Source of the DNA: Ignelater luminosus
Taxonomy: Eukaryota > Arthropoda > Insecta > Coleoptera > Elateridae
DNA length: 64,000 nucleotides
NCBI GenBank assembly: GCA_011009095.1
Contig: VTPC01090589.1
Coordinates: 636,206-700,205 of the forward strand
Direction of reading: 5' to 3'
This document shows, one piece after another, positions 13,173 to 26,690 of this stretch. The position numbers were made by a program, and so were the translations under genes. Every line of letters starts with the position of its first letter. Within the stretch, counting starts at the first letter, position 1. The notes under the pieces were generated by a model. The model saw nothing but the letters and a program-made list of their open reading frames with translations, did not search any database and was not told the origin of the DNA.

Positions 13173-16100
13173 TACAGTTTATATAGGAAAAAGTATTCTA
13201 CTTAATTTTCTTTCTAAATCTGCTACTAAAAGATCTGCTATTGATATTTGTTATTTATACACTCGATATATTTTTCTAATCAAATCAATTCTTGTAAAAA
13301 ATGTTTACAATTAAAGAATCTTTCTTACAACTTTGTGAATCATTATTAGCATACTATTTACTTTCTTTTAATTGTTTCCATCATTTAATCTTGCCAGATT
13401 GTAGTTATTTGGATATTTTTGAATTTTCCTTTGCTATGAATGTTTGTTAAGGAATTATACTATGGTATGTAATGATAAGTGTTATCAACATTGACATTGT
13501 TATTGCCACCATTGGTAATGTCAATCAAATAGATATTATGAAGTATCCAGGAAAAATGGTGATCAGAACAGGATGGATTATTGGTGATGGCACACAGAGT
13601 TGGACAGTAATTGATTGTTAGGTTAGAAAATACAGAGTACTGAGTACAAAATAAAATTGAGTAAAAATGTACTTGAGAATTATGAGCATAATACATTTAA
13701 CTACAAACTGACTAAAATCTTGACTATAAATGTACCTCCTCAAGTACAAATGTAATAAAGTAAAAATTTGTCAAAACTTGTGGTCACATACTGGGTTTTC
13801 TAACAAAGCTGCCAGAGCTCATACACGTGATGGAATCTTGATTGCATTTGAAATTACTTTGGCTGAGATTCCTTTTGCTTGCTTTGTTTTTCTAAACCTC
13901 TATTTATCAAACAATTATGCATACACCTGAGATCTTAAATATTCTTAAAGATAAAGAAAAAAGGCTAATAGACTAAGGTTTAGGGATATAGTGGGTCATT
14001 TGATGTTAGGAAATGTTTGATTTTTAGAAACCGCTTAACTCCATGTGCAAAATGGTGGGGTTCATCTTATTGAAACCAAAGGTGTGAGAAACAATTGCAG
14101 TCGACTTAATATAAGGCGTCTCCGTGGATGTCTTATAAAATGTTTTGTTATGACCACATAAGAAAGTGACTCATTTTACACAATTGAGTAGGCGTATGTG
14201 AAAAATTTAGAACACTACATATGTGTTAGATGATATCGTGGACTTTATAATTTAGAATTTTGCTTAAATATTTACCAATATGTGCGTTACATACTTCCTA
14301 AATAAACCTTAGAATTGTTAATTGTAAAATATTTATGTGTGTTTAACAACTCGAATATATAACCGTTATTTAGAACCGAATGGCAACTGTTGGAGCTCAT
14401 AGGGTAATCGATTAATTGAAAATTTGATTAGCATTCAGAAACAAATCAATTTTCTTGGCCTTCCACTTTGCTGATCTGGATGTAAATGTAAATTATTAGA
14501 CAGGTTACACTACACATTTCCTGATAAGTTCACCACATATCTTCAAATCCAATTATCATTAAAATCTGTATTTGCTTGTTTTCACTTGATTGTGCCATTT
14601 TCACCATAAATTAACCTACACATCTATTCAGATTTATTATTTGACAGCTTTGATTGCTGTTTATTATTCTCAATTCTTTTGTTTTACAAAGTTACTAGAT
14701 TTCTACTATTGCAAACAATTTAACAATTAATAATTTATTGCATCTTATTATACTTCTATAGTGAATCAAAATAAAAATATTAAACTTTACATTTCGAAAC
14801 TAGTCATTAAAGCTTCTTTTAAAATCATAAAAAATTCTATTTAAAATTTTAAAGTTATTTGCACTTCTGTTTAAATCAGAAGTCACATTGCACTGCAAAA
14901 TACTTGCATACTTAATTTGGAAGATTTCAGTCGAGTATAATTGGTAGGGTGCATATTATATGGTATATATATATATATTGCTTTTTCCAGACTAATCAGC
15001 TTTCTCTTTTCAATTATATTTTTAAAACCAACATAAGCTTTTCTTGTAGCACTTATCTATCTGGTAAGAAGCTTCTCAACGCGTCATCAAATGTAATTTT
15101 TGATTCTAGTAATGTTGAATTATTAAGACGAAAAAAAAACAAATTAGTTCTGTATGAGACTGACTCTTTATATATATATGTAGATCTCAAACTTTTCAAG
15201 CCTAAGTAAGTATATCGGGTTATTTGGGTCTGGCATCCCCATCTGGGAATGTTTGAATTCATTGAATAGGTCGCAAAGGAAGATATGGTTTTTCTGACCA
15301 GTCAAGCTTTTTGGACAAATCAGACTATTAGAGTCGACCAAAATTGCAGCCGGGTTTTTTAGTTTATTTCTGCTGAATCAGACTTTAAAAGATCCTTTGT
15401 GCAGGACTCTTTGTAAAATGATATGCTAAAGATTCAGAATTGCCATTACCCTTCTTTTCTTTAGCTTTAATCACTTTAAATTGCAAAAAAAGTTCTACTG
15501 GTTCTATTCAGTTTTTCTTCAGACCCTATGAGATAGGAAACACCGGTCACTAAGGTAATTTTGTTAACGATAGTAATAGCAACGATAGAGCAGCCATTTT
15601 GCTCTAAGAATTAGACAAAAATAAGATATAAGTTTTTTGGACTAACTTCTAATTACTCATCTAACAACAACATGTATACCTAAAATAGAAACAGTCGACT
15701 TAGAGGGTACCAGCTGCATCGAATTATTCCAATCTTCATTTAACAAATTCGAAACAATATACACTGTGGTATTTTAAAAACACTACAATAAGGTAGGCAA
15801 CACATGTTACACAGAAGTAAATTTCAGAGATGACGTGGATCAATAATATGCAATTCAAATTGACAAACTACAATTGTAATAACTAATAACCTTATTGGCG
15901 ATGTCTATGAATGTATGATGTGTTAAGGAGTAACATTTCTCATTTCCTCTTTTTGCTATGTTGCAACTAGATGGTGTTACATACCTAAGAATCAGGCACC
16001 ATATATTTATATATAGGTCCTGGTTTTTCTTGTTTGTTAACTCCAGCCAATTGATGAACTGAAAATTGCAAACAGAGTGACCAAAATTTTTTGAAAATCT

Positions 16101-17446
16101 AAAGCAGATGTTTTCGTATAGTAAATAGCTTTTTACTATCTTGTAAATATGAGCTTTGATTATTATCTCATTGGCATTCTCAGTCCTTCAATTACTATGA
16201 TAGTGGTGCACTCTGAAATATTTCCTTTTAATTTTCCCCCCTGACAGGTCACTTTGATAAAATCATTTTTGTTTTCAAAAATCATCTTTAATGATTCAAT
16301 TCAAAAGTAACAGGAAAATGAATTTGTTGTTTGGCACTAAAAATTTAACGAACAATACATACTGTGTGATGTTAGTTGAAGTATTCGAGATTATAAACGG
16401 TTTGGGCTGAAACAAGCAAAACCGACAATATTGTCAAACGAAGCATTCCGGCCTAAAGATGGTTGTACATAAAGGGTTGAATTTGACATCATTGGAAGGT
16501 TTATTTTTTCCGAGTACAATGTTGTTTCATGCATCACTTGTTCATGTTACACTTATTAAACATCTTTGAATACAACTGCAAGTTCCCCCAAGTATAAAGA
16601 ATCTGGATTCTACTGAGTTTGGTTGATTTCAGCTAAAAATATCTGTACTTATTGGAATGTTACACTGTGAGTCAAAAATATCGAGTTCTTGGATATTCTG
16701 ACAGAATATGGAAAAACACAAAAATCTTTATTTAGATTTTTTGATACACTGATGAATGCATGGGTGGTTCTATATGATACCTTATTTATTTTAAGGCTTT
16801 TTCTCTGTTAAACAGCAATGGTGCTAAAAGCTTGACTGTTGGTGTGCGAAATTTTTAAGTTTACGCCCCTTCTCGGTAAAGGGCCCCTTCAGGCACCAAA
16901 CCAGACATAGGAAAGATCCCTGTCGAGCTTTAATTCAGACATACAGGATCCCCCTAGAGCTGCAGACCAGACGATTGCCCCTTGACACACCTATGACGAC
17001 TCTCCTGCTCTTAAGATATTCTTTTGAATATTTTTTCCCATTCCAAGCTTTGGATTTTGAATATTGCTTTTTATATTTTGTCTATCTGTTCTGTTATGGC
17101 AATTGTTGTTGGTTTTTGCTGTTAGAATCTCTAAGATACTTATACAAGATGCTCTGGCTCACATAAATGTATAGTGGTAAAAACTAGACTACGAATAAAA
17201 CAAAACGTTCAAGTGTTCTTCTAGTTTATTAATAAAATGCATACAACATTTAATAATACATTTATTATTTTTTAATATAAAAACAAAAGACTGGCCATTT
17301 CTAAAAGAACTGTGGCATTCCTATTAAGAAGAGCATTATTAACATGTGTAAAATAAAAGACAACACCTTTTAATTTAAAGTTTTATACATAATACAACGT
17401 TAGGAACTGAAATTAAAAAAGAAATAATAAGTTGCTACTATTTAAT
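13173..17446. other. Intergenic region between PH/PDZ gene and serpin
   Basis: This interval lies between the ends of two convergent genes. No gene is recognised. Open frames at 13460-13696, 13730-13930, 14949-15209 and 16975-17166 lack protein character. A segment at about 15290-15420 resembles part of 43020-43130 (see findings), which points to a shared dispersed repeat. A locally CCCT-rich, GC-richer patch is at 16865-16985. The last about 250 bp, with tttatt words on the plus strand, is probably the serpin 3' untranslated region. Confidence 0.5.
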
Positions 17447-20320
17447 TTATTTTGAATTTGCTTTTTTTGCACAGAAATCACAAATCGTATTGGGATTAGT
17501 CACCTTTCCTGCAAATATAATACTTTTTGTTACTTTATCTACAATAAAGTAAACAAAATTTCTGTTTGCGTAGAACTTGGGTGGAGGAGACTTGTATGAA
17601 ATGGATGCTCCTAAAAATGGATTATATTAATCTCTGTATTGAATGCTAGAATATTAGATTAATTACCTGCTGCTGCTGTGGCAACAGTACCTTCTTCGTT
17701 GACTTCGATTTTAGCTTGTTGAATAACACGTGATACATAAAGGTAATGAGGAAATATTCCTAATAGATCTGCAGTTTCTGCATTAAATACGTCTTTTATG
17801 CCCATCTAAATATAGAAAGTGTTAGTTTAAATGTTCAGTAGGCTTAGAATAAAAGAATAGATAAGTAAATAATATCAAAGAATTCACTGGCAAGTGGGAT
17901 AGATGTGAAAAAGCTAAGAAGATCTGGCACAACCACTTTGGCTAATAGGAATGAGGTAACTATATATTATATTCATAGTTTCAATATTAAAGAATCGCCA
18001 AATACTGTAGAAAACTTCCAAGTACACAGGAAGACAATATCCTAACTTTTCATGGTTATGGATGTGCGTATGGAGCAAACTGTAAGTCAAATCTGGATGT
18101 AGGAATAGTTCGCGGACTTAAATACTGGCTATCAGTGTAATTCATATAGGTATTGCAGGTAAGAAACTGCCACCAATTTTTGTTTATAGATAATGCATTC
18201 GTTGGCAAAACAATTGCAGAATTAAACATGCAAAAAGAACAAAGATAGCACTGCACTATTCTCTGACCTTTTTTTCAGGGTAGATAACATATTTAATAAA
18301 CTTAAATGATGAAAACGTAAAGATGTAATTAAAAGAACATTTCTTTAAACATCTTTGACTCTGTGCTGTTCTTGCAGAACCGTTGCATCTCCACCTAGTA
18401 TACTTACAATGAGCATGGATTTTGTGCGTAATTTGGACAAATTTATTTATTTATCAAGTCTCTAAATAGGGATGTACATTTATGTCTATGAACATTCAAA
18501 TGAATCTAGTGCCAAAAATGGACATGTAATGGACATCCAAGGCTGTATGATTTGTAAGCGCTCAAGGCGTTGACATGCTCGCATACATTGGTGGAAGATC
18601 AGACAGTGCAGTGTTTTTAGGCAAAATAAGAAAAAGTCTTGGACAGATCTTCTATGTTTAATTTCATTGTCAATAAGATACTAATTCATTTTTATACTGC
18701 TTTCTAGTGTTTTGCAACAAACCTTATACATTTCATATTCTCGAGAATGACGATGCTATCTGGAAAGTCTAGCAATGCTGGTATGATTTTTTCATGGAGC
18801 AGAACTGATAATAGTTATTGCCTGCATCACCATTAGAATATACCCATTTTGAATTTTGAACTGACGTTTATAATACAGGTGACCAAGCTTAGAAGATTTT
18901 GACTTGCTTATATTGAACGAGGTGTGCTGAATGAGGGAATGGGGACCTTCTAAGCTTTGAATGATATTTTAAATAAAGTATCCATAGAAAATCTTAATGG
19001 GATGTTCTTATTTATCTGACTATACAATATTGATTTTGAATATTGTTTATATCAAACCAGTTTATGTACTAAATAACATACTTACTTGATCTAAAACAGA
19101 GTTCATATTTAAGTCAGAAGTTATTGTAAATTTTGGTAAATAAACTTGTACATCTTCTTCGCCATACTCCTCAGCTGCTGACTCCAAAGTATCTAGAACA
19201 GTACTAAATGGAAGCTCTGCCAGTTGTTTCAAGAACGAGGAAAGTGGCTCGCCTTTACGTGGAAGTATCACAATCATAGACATTCTGTCACCCTACAGAA
19301 TTAACATAAATAAGCGCTAGCTAAAAGATTAATGTACCATAGCTTACCTTTCCATATGGTAGTTCAATTGCGTGAGCTTTCAAATTGGGTATAATACTAT
19401 ATGGGAACGGTCCAATCTGATACATCATCTTAACTGGACCTTTAGCATTTCCAAATTCATCAATGAATGTGTCTTCGAAAGTTTCATTGAAAGGCGCTTT
19501 CCATTGGCCTTTAAAGAATAAAGTTGCAACCATAAAAATCTGAGCATCAATTATGTCATCTGAAAATCGTTTAGATGTAATATTGGATTACCTACTGTAA
19601 GGCAAAAATCTCTTTAGGTATACCTACCTATTTTTACAAACTTCTGTATTCTGTTATGTGTAGCCCTTGAAACATATGAGTTTATAGAGTCTACAGCTTG
19701 AACTAAGTTATTAAAGTTTGTAGGCATCACATCAACCCCATAGTAACTTTTCGTTATTGCTTGATAAGTACGATTTAGCTCCTGTTCTTGTGTAGTAAAT
19801 ATGGCACTGGATATATCTAACTGTACGCTATCTGCACGTTGCTGAAAGATACATAAATACTTGTTAGAAATCTACCGCTTTGAAAAGTAAATTTGATCAC
19901 TCAGTATATAATAATTAGTTTATGATATTTTACGCTGTAATCTTACCAGCAAATATTTTGTAAGCGATTTGTAGTTATGTCTAAAGAGATCTTTATTTTC
20001 GTTTGATGGAATCTTCAGTACATCTTCTAATTGACGTGCCGTGTTTCCACGAGCTCCTTCTGCAATTATTGTCATTAATGACCACACTGTATAAGGAGAT
20101 ATCGCTAAATTTAGCTTATCTCCACACTGATCGGTAGTTGCCTAAAAGGATATTATTAACATATTTTGATTTTTAATGTGTTCACATTAACTTACCGATA
20201 ACAAATGTAATGCAAACTGATTTAAAGATGAGCTAACATCGCGGACAGCATTAATTTCATTTGTTTGTGCCAATACGCTAAATATGGTAAGATTAATTAG
20301 GAGAAGGCTAAATAGTACAC
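17447..20320 (-). CDS. Secreted inhibitory serpin (5' exon with start codon not found)
   Basis: Seven exons are readable on the minus strand: 20320-20196, 20141-19947, 19841-19628, 19559-19348, 19292-19086, 17805-17667 and 17610-17447. All have GT..AG junctions and matching phases, giving 417 residues plus an unseen first exon. The first visible exon enters with two bases of a split codon and encodes a hydrophobic signal-peptide core (FSLLLINLTIFSVLAQ). Serpin hallmarks follow: NLAISPYTVWSLMTIIAEGA, LFFKGQWKAPF, VQVYLPKFTI. The reactive-centre hinge is EVNEEGTVATAAAG, the inhibitory-type pattern with small residues at P12-P8. Counting from the hinge and aligning ANRNF with the usual FNKPF gives P1 Lys and P1' Ser (SYK-SPPP), so a trypsin-like protease of haemolymph is the likely target. 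That target is inferred. A 1.28-kb intron precedes the hinge exon. The start exon may lie far upstream. Confidence 0.92.
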
Positions 20321-23300
20321 CTGGAAAGAAATGAAAAATATATAGATTTTATTTGTATGAACCTTCTTGTACTAGTTGCAATAACAATGAGAATTGATAA
20401 CATGTGTCTGAAAAATAAATTTCAAAAGGCTGAAATAAACAAATAAGTGATGCAAAGAAAACCTCTTTTAAATTTCTTTAGTGAGAAAGTAGGTGCTACC
20501 TTAAAGTGTAATTTGTAATATAGAATTTGTTAAAAGAAAAACAAGACAATTATACAATTTCAGGCGTTTTTGAATAAATGTTTCGTTTGTTTTTGTTTTT
20601 TTAGTAATGAATTAAATGCTAATACAAGTAAACCTTGAAACAAATTGAATTTTTTATTCTCTTTTTAAAAATACTAATCGTGGTTATTATGTTAAAAGAA
20701 TGCTAATTAATGTGATAAAGATACTTTTTGATAAACAAATATGAACATACAAAATGGGTCATTACTCATTAGATAATGAATCATTAGTCTCAACGGCAGT
20801 CTTTGTTTGTTGATTTCTTTATTTTTGCAAAAGTTATTCGCTTTGGCATTAAATATCACTTTAGCTATTATTTATCTGGTTAACTTAATGGCAAACTTTT
20901 AGTATTTCTTTTTTTGTACTAGAGCCTTTATATGGGGAGGGAGGGAGAGAGAGAGAGAGAGAGAGAAGTATCCACTAAAAGTTAACAGGAATCCTTCTGA
21001 CATTACTTATACTTTTTCCTTTTTGTAAATTCCAACATTTTCTGAGCTTCGTTACTGTATCATGGAGAAAGCTACAAAAACCGTCGCTCTGCTGCAAAAC
21101 ACACAATCTGGAAGTTATTTCTCTGTGCAGCCATTGATTGTAGGAAAAAGTTGATGAGCAGAGTCATGAGTTTAAAACAATACCAAATGAGGTCCGATAG
21201 GTGTCTTGCTGTATTTTGCTATTCGATAGCATAGTTCGCAGTTAGGAGCCTCAAAGATATATCAGAGTTGTCATCATCCTTCCATTTGTAGATGTTTCAG
21301 TATTTTTTGTTAGAGCTATAACTATGCGAGATAACTCAGTATCAATAGATTCAGAACAACGTTGACTTGATTTAAACCTATGTGTTTGTTGTTCGATCCT
21401 AAAGCAATGACAAGTTAGGATCCTAAATTAGGTACCGCATTAGAATAACAGTAAATAGAGAACTCCACGTAGGACGCGGCTATAATGCTCTATAATTTCT
21501 ATTTCTTATGTCAACATTTCCAGATCCTTTCTTCTTTCTATAGAAATTTGGAAAAATGACGTTTTTCAAATTGTATAGCAGTCACAGCTGCGGTATCATA
21601 ACAATAATAATAAGCACATATTACGTTTTACAAAGCTATCTGCTTTTGGAATTGTGAAAAATTATTGATAAGAAGAAGAGAAACAGTTATTCTTAACAAT
21701 GTAAAGTTCAAAGAAAGAAATGTTAGAATGCAAGTACAGTTGCACTTCTACCTCTCAAGACCAAAACCTCCTTGAAACAGCAGGTGGTCGCTTTAGAGAT
21801 GTTTTATTGTACTTATAGAGATTTCTCTTTTGTCATTTAAAAATACTTTAAGGTTTATTTGAGGAAATGTCATGGTGAAGCGATCTTTTGTTTCTTCAAG
21901 TGTTCTTATATTGATGATTGGCCCATACTGTTTCGAGTTATCGAACCTATACCTACCAATTATCTTCAATCTTTTTTTTTGTTTTGCTTGTATGTAAATT
22001 TAAGAATGTCGAGTTTCTAGAAATGACACCTCTTCTGAAAATCCATTGTGCTCCTATTGTTGAGGTTAAACAAAAAGATAATAATCTTGTACAACATTCT
22101 TAAGATTAAGGCGTCAACTACCTTATTTACATTTTTGGTGATTTAATCCTCCCAAGAATATCTCTTGGGATGGCATAACGTGGGAATTAAGCCTCCACCG
22201 ACATTCTTATTGTAAGGGCGTATTTTGCTAATTCGGTGATAACCATTATAGTTGTGACTTTCCTATTAATTATATTTGTTTTAACAAAAACATCAAGTTA
22301 ACGTTAAAAGGCTTTTTGCCATTTATGGTTACTATTATGTGTTTTAACGAGCAAGTGCAAACTTTGTAATAACTAACAATACAAGCTACACATGACCTTG
22401 TACTGTATTATTTATTTATTACATTCACCTTTGAATAATCAAGGTTGGTAGTTGTAATAACTAAAGACGTAAACTTTTTACTCGCACTTAGAGCTATTTA
22501 TAGATTTGGGAATAATTTTTTAATTGATACGCCTACTTAAAATTACTGTTATTTGTTTCTAATTTAATTACTTTCAATATTAAAGATCAATAGTAGAAAC
22601 ATAAATGTCATTAACCTTGAAGTATTTTTGATGTGTACCGGTTTGATAAAACAAAATGTGTAACATAGAAGGCGGGCGATTTCCATATTTTTTTCTTTTT
22701 CAAGAAACAAATGATGCGATGATATAATTTTAAAAATGACCACAAACACTTGCTTTAGGGGAAATCTACTGCTCAATTAATTAACATTATCTTATTTTGG
22801 ATATTCATATTGTATCTCACTTTGTATGTGGTATACTTCAGTATTAAAAAATAAAGATATGGTACGACGTCAGGGGTTATTTATACAAGTTATAATAACC
22901 TTTAATTTTGTAGTATCATTTTCATGTAAGATTAAAGTTTAGTGGCAGAGATGAAAAAGGACAAAAGAAAAATTTATCGAGCAAAGTTCATTCCAATTTA
23001 GCCATAGGCGGAACAACGATACTGTTATTGTCTCTTCACATTTATTGAATTTATTTTTATGAAAATTCCCATTTTTGCGTATCTTCACGACTTTATAACT
23101 CTCCAATATGTTATCGATAACTGTAATGAAGTTTTGAATTTATAGATCTTAGGCTTAAGGTTAAAATATCAATTGTCTTTATTTCCTCTTGAGAGTTTGT
23201 AGCTTATTTCCTTTTCTTTGAACATTTGGGTCAATTCCAACTTTAAGATGTTGCTCCAAACTACTCACCACAAGAACCTTCAAATTCAGAACGAAAAGAA

Positions 23301-24319
23301 ATATGTACCGGTGTAGTCAATATTGATCCACGAAAGACAAACTGGGGCCCGAATACTATATTAGATGCTGTTTTTATTATAGCAGAATTATAGAAAGAAA
23401 AACAAATAAAACTATTCGGTTCCGAAAGAAAGAATTTGACCTTTCATTTTCAAAACACAGAATTTTGGTGAATGGAGCAGAATAGGTTTGGTCATAACCA
23501 CATTTGAAAGTTGTGAGCTCCAATCGTCACATTGGTATTGTCTTCAAAGCACTACATTTGAAAATGGAAAACCTTGTTGATCGAAATGACATTTTCTAGC
23601 AAATTCAAACCTTCAAGCTACAGTCAGTCGCAACAAAAAGTATCATGCCCTAATTATCTGAACTAAAACTTTCAAGTAGAGCAATTCTTGAAGGTATAAT
23701 GTTTCAGTTTTTGCTTCATCACGTTCAGCAGCTAAAATTCCAACTAAGCAGATTGTCCAAATGTACAAGCTATACAATGCTGAAGAAAGCTACTGAAGAT
23801 TTTACTTGGCGTCTAGATTGCAGGCTATAATTCGTCAGAGCCCAAAGCCAATCGATGTAAGATAAATTACGACAGTGTTGCCCGTACGCTACCTTAAAAT
23901 GTCGTCACAGTTTCAAGCAAAAGGTTGCTATTTATTGCTACTTGAATTTTTTGCTTAATTTACACATACTCGTGCGCAAAACGTGTGGTTTTATGTCGAC
24001 TGTCTGCCTGCTTCTGTAAAATTCACTTCACAACCCCGCCAGTAACAAAAAGAGATACATATGTTTATCAGCCTCTTTATATTTGACAATTCTAACAATT
24101 TAAACCAATCACGCGGTCCCGACCTACCTAGAAGTTAGGTCACGGACCAACTTCTTGTAAGAGATAAGATGTAAAATCGCGAGCAATTGCTTGTCAGACT
24201 GTGTGGCTGTGACTGTCAGAATGGCATTGTCGCCGCGTTTAGACAAGTTTATGTCGCATTTTTCATAAAAATTTGCTATGTGTAGCGACCAATGGTTACA
24301 AGTGACAACACTGAAGTAC
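20321..24319. other. Intergenic region upstream of the serpin
   Basis: The serpin's missing first exon and promoter should lie in or beyond this stretch, but I could not identify them with confidence. No other gene is recognised. Open frames at 21918-22103 and 22564-22776 look accidental. A short perfect hairpin (cccaagaatatctcttggg) lies near 22153. The segment 23270-23800 has slightly higher complexity but no domain I can name. Confidence 0.5.
20945..20966. repeat. (GA)11 microsatellite
   Basis: Eleven uninterrupted GA units follow a G-rich lead-in (ggggagggaggga). This is a simple sequence repeat with no associated gene. Confidence 0.95.
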
Positions 24320-24812
24320 GACATTAAGCAAAAGACGATCGCTCAATAACGCTGTTATTTCACGTTAAATTCGACGAGTTTAAACGTCACTTTATAAGTT
24401 TGAGGTTACTAGAATCTGATTTCTAAAGAAATATAATTATGAATGCCATTAAAGACGTTTTCGGAAACTTACTTTGTATTTTTTTTTTGATCTGATCATA
24501 CAGATTACGTGACTGAATTATTTAGGTTAATTCGGTTTATTCAGAAACGGTTGCGCTGCCACTACGAAATTAATACTATGTATCTGCTGTTTTACAGTAA
24601 TTATAAATAATTGTCAAAGTCTTGAAAATGATGCCAAGGAAATTATAGGAAACTTTGGTCATACAAACTTTAATAGCGCAACGACAAGGCATTAATAATT
24701 ACTTTTCTCTAAAAACTAGATCTAATAACCTCAAACTTATAAATTGACTTTTAAACTTGTAAACAATTGAGCTCAATTTACTATCGTCTTTTGTTTAGTG
24801 TCGATACTTTAT
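24320..24812. mobile_element. Fold-back (MITE-like) element with about 115-bp inverted arms
   Basis: The left arm, about 24321-24437, and the right arm, about 24697-24812, are imperfect inverted copies. The shared core ataagtttgaggttactaga reads on the plus strand in the left arm and on the minus strand in the right arm. Outward of it, aaaagacgat and then cgacattaa/cgacactaa also match. The 260-bp spacer has no coding potential. This is consistent with a non-autonomous DNA transposon or fold-back element. Exact termini and target-site duplication were not established. Confidence 0.65.
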
Positions 24813-26079
24813 CTCACATCAACTGGCTTTGTCAGTGCCGTCAAAAGTAGTGGCGGAAACAGTTTTCTAACCATAAATTTCATTCAACATTCAATTAAAA
24901 AAGAAGTAGAATTTGCGCGCAATACTTGTGTGCAGGAGCAATAATCACATGACATGTGAAGAGGAATATTTGTGACAACTGCAGCAGCAGAGTCATTCAG
25001 GAGATTGTTCTCTGCTGAAAACTAGTATGCGTCCTTAAATGCATCCAAAGATAATGGCAACAAACTCCTTTCATTTATGTACTTATTTCGTGCAATTGGA
25101 TTGTGCCTCCATTTATTAATGTTGTTGGTTGGAGTGAGAAGTGGTTGCATAATGATGGTCCTTAGAGTAGGTATACGGTTGCTTCTTATGTCGGCCAACT
25201 GATAAGTCAATGTTGATTAGAATGCCTACGTGCTTTGGTATAACTTTGGGATTATTAGCTACGTCACAATATCAGATTTCAGCATATCAAGCAATTGTAT
25301 ACTTTGCGTTGCAAATAAAAAAAGTTATAAAGGCTTCAAAAAGGCTTAAAGTTAAACGTTTCTTTTTCTTTGTGTTAGCTTGGTTTCATTTTATGTGCAA
25401 AATGAGTGTTTTCTTTTTTTCAGAATTTAGCTGCTTTGTAATATTTTCAACAATTCCCAATTTCTTTTCTCAATCTTTTGTTTTTGGCGAGTTCCTTAAG
25501 TCACCATACGGTTATACTCCCAAACAACAAGAGAAGTTTTCTAGTATCCAATTCAACACACTTGATAAGCTTTTTCCATAGTTTTAACTGTCTCGATTTA
25601 ATACGAAAATCTACTAAAAAGCAGAAAATATCACAATCTCTCTTTGATTAGTTCTCCATGAAATGTCTATTTGATTTTCTACTCCCGAGTTTAGAAAAAA
25701 TCAAAAATCATCGTTCTCGAGTTAGAATTTTAAAATTTCCAAAATCATTACTTTTTCAGGTATTAATTCTCATCGGCAATGGAATAATGACAAATCTTCC
25801 AATTTTATTACGTCTGGTTTTTGGAATTCTTTTCTAGTTATATGAAAGCTCCCAATATACTATTGGCTTCAAAATGAACTAGGATACTGGCCAACTACTG
25901 CGATTCTAAAATGTATTTTTCCTAGTGTGAATGTTACTTTATAGGTCAAATATAGTGGAAGAATTGAAGTCAGAATCTCCTGTCTACTGTATTCAAACTG
26001 GCTTATATGAATTTGAATTTTGTCATTGCTCCCTCAGCATCTACACAGCTCATAGTCTTCGAGGCATTGATTCTATTAA
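24813..26079. other. Intergenic, no gene recognised
   Basis: Open frames of 62 codons (minus, 25022-25210) and 123 codons (plus, 25210-25581) abut back to back at 25210. Neither shows a recognisable domain. The longer one is rich in F, K and S, as expected from AT-rich DNA. Confidence 0.4.
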
Positions 26080-26690
26080 CTTTCTAATAGAATAATTTCT
26101 TCATTATTCCTGCATTTTATTCTGCTTTGATTTATTTGTTTTACCATCCAGGTCCAAATATATTCAATTGGATTTAAATCAGCGCCCTTAGCTACCTCCT
26201 GTAATAAATTAATATTAGTCGTTTGCATCCGATTTGTCACTAGCTGTACCGTATACACAAAGCAATTATCTTGTTGATAAATGAAATCATTTTTTGGAAA
26301 CAGTTTGCGAACAGACTAGGATATTAAGATAGGTTTTTGCAGCAAATTCCAGCTTCTCTAAAATTCATCCACGCCCATTCACACTAAAACGTCCTGAGTT
26401 ATCGGTTACATTTACATAGTTTTCATTAAATCTACTTCCAGTTGGTCTATAAACTAGAATCCTTCCATTATTGCTTGATTCAAAACATTTTTGATCAAAA
26501 ATAACCATTTGCCAAAACATTAAATCATGATTTGTTTGTGTCGTTCCAAAGGGATGGGAGGAAATCATTAATAGTGTATTTTTGTTTACATTCTTTTCCT
26601 CTGCAACTTCTTTTGGAGATTTTCTTTGTTCTAGGAGTTCAATAATTCTAGTTTTCTCTTCTTCCGAGAGTCTTCTAGCTGTGGCAAAAA
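26080..26690 (-). mobile_element. Degenerate Tc1/mariner-family transposase, internally deleted
   Basis: The minus strand carries pieces of a Tc1-like DDE transposase. An N-terminal helix-turn-helix fragment (LSEEEKTRIIELLEQRKS, about 26678-26600) is followed directly by the catalytic region (VIFDQKCFESSNNGRILVYR, about 26500-26440, holding the first catalytic Asp, then SGRFSVNGRG). Further on, after a frame change, come the second Asp context (YQQDNC, near 26260) and DLNPIEYIWTWM (near 26175-26140), the family's third catalytic block. The segment between the helix-turn-helix and the first Asp is largely missing, and stops and frameshifts break the frame, so this copy is dead. I could not define the terminal inverted repeats. 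Confidence 0.88.

Noticed and set aside
25210..25581. 123-codon open frame next to a minus-strand frame
   Set aside because: Composition follows local AT bias. I considered a transposase C-terminal fragment but found no family motif.
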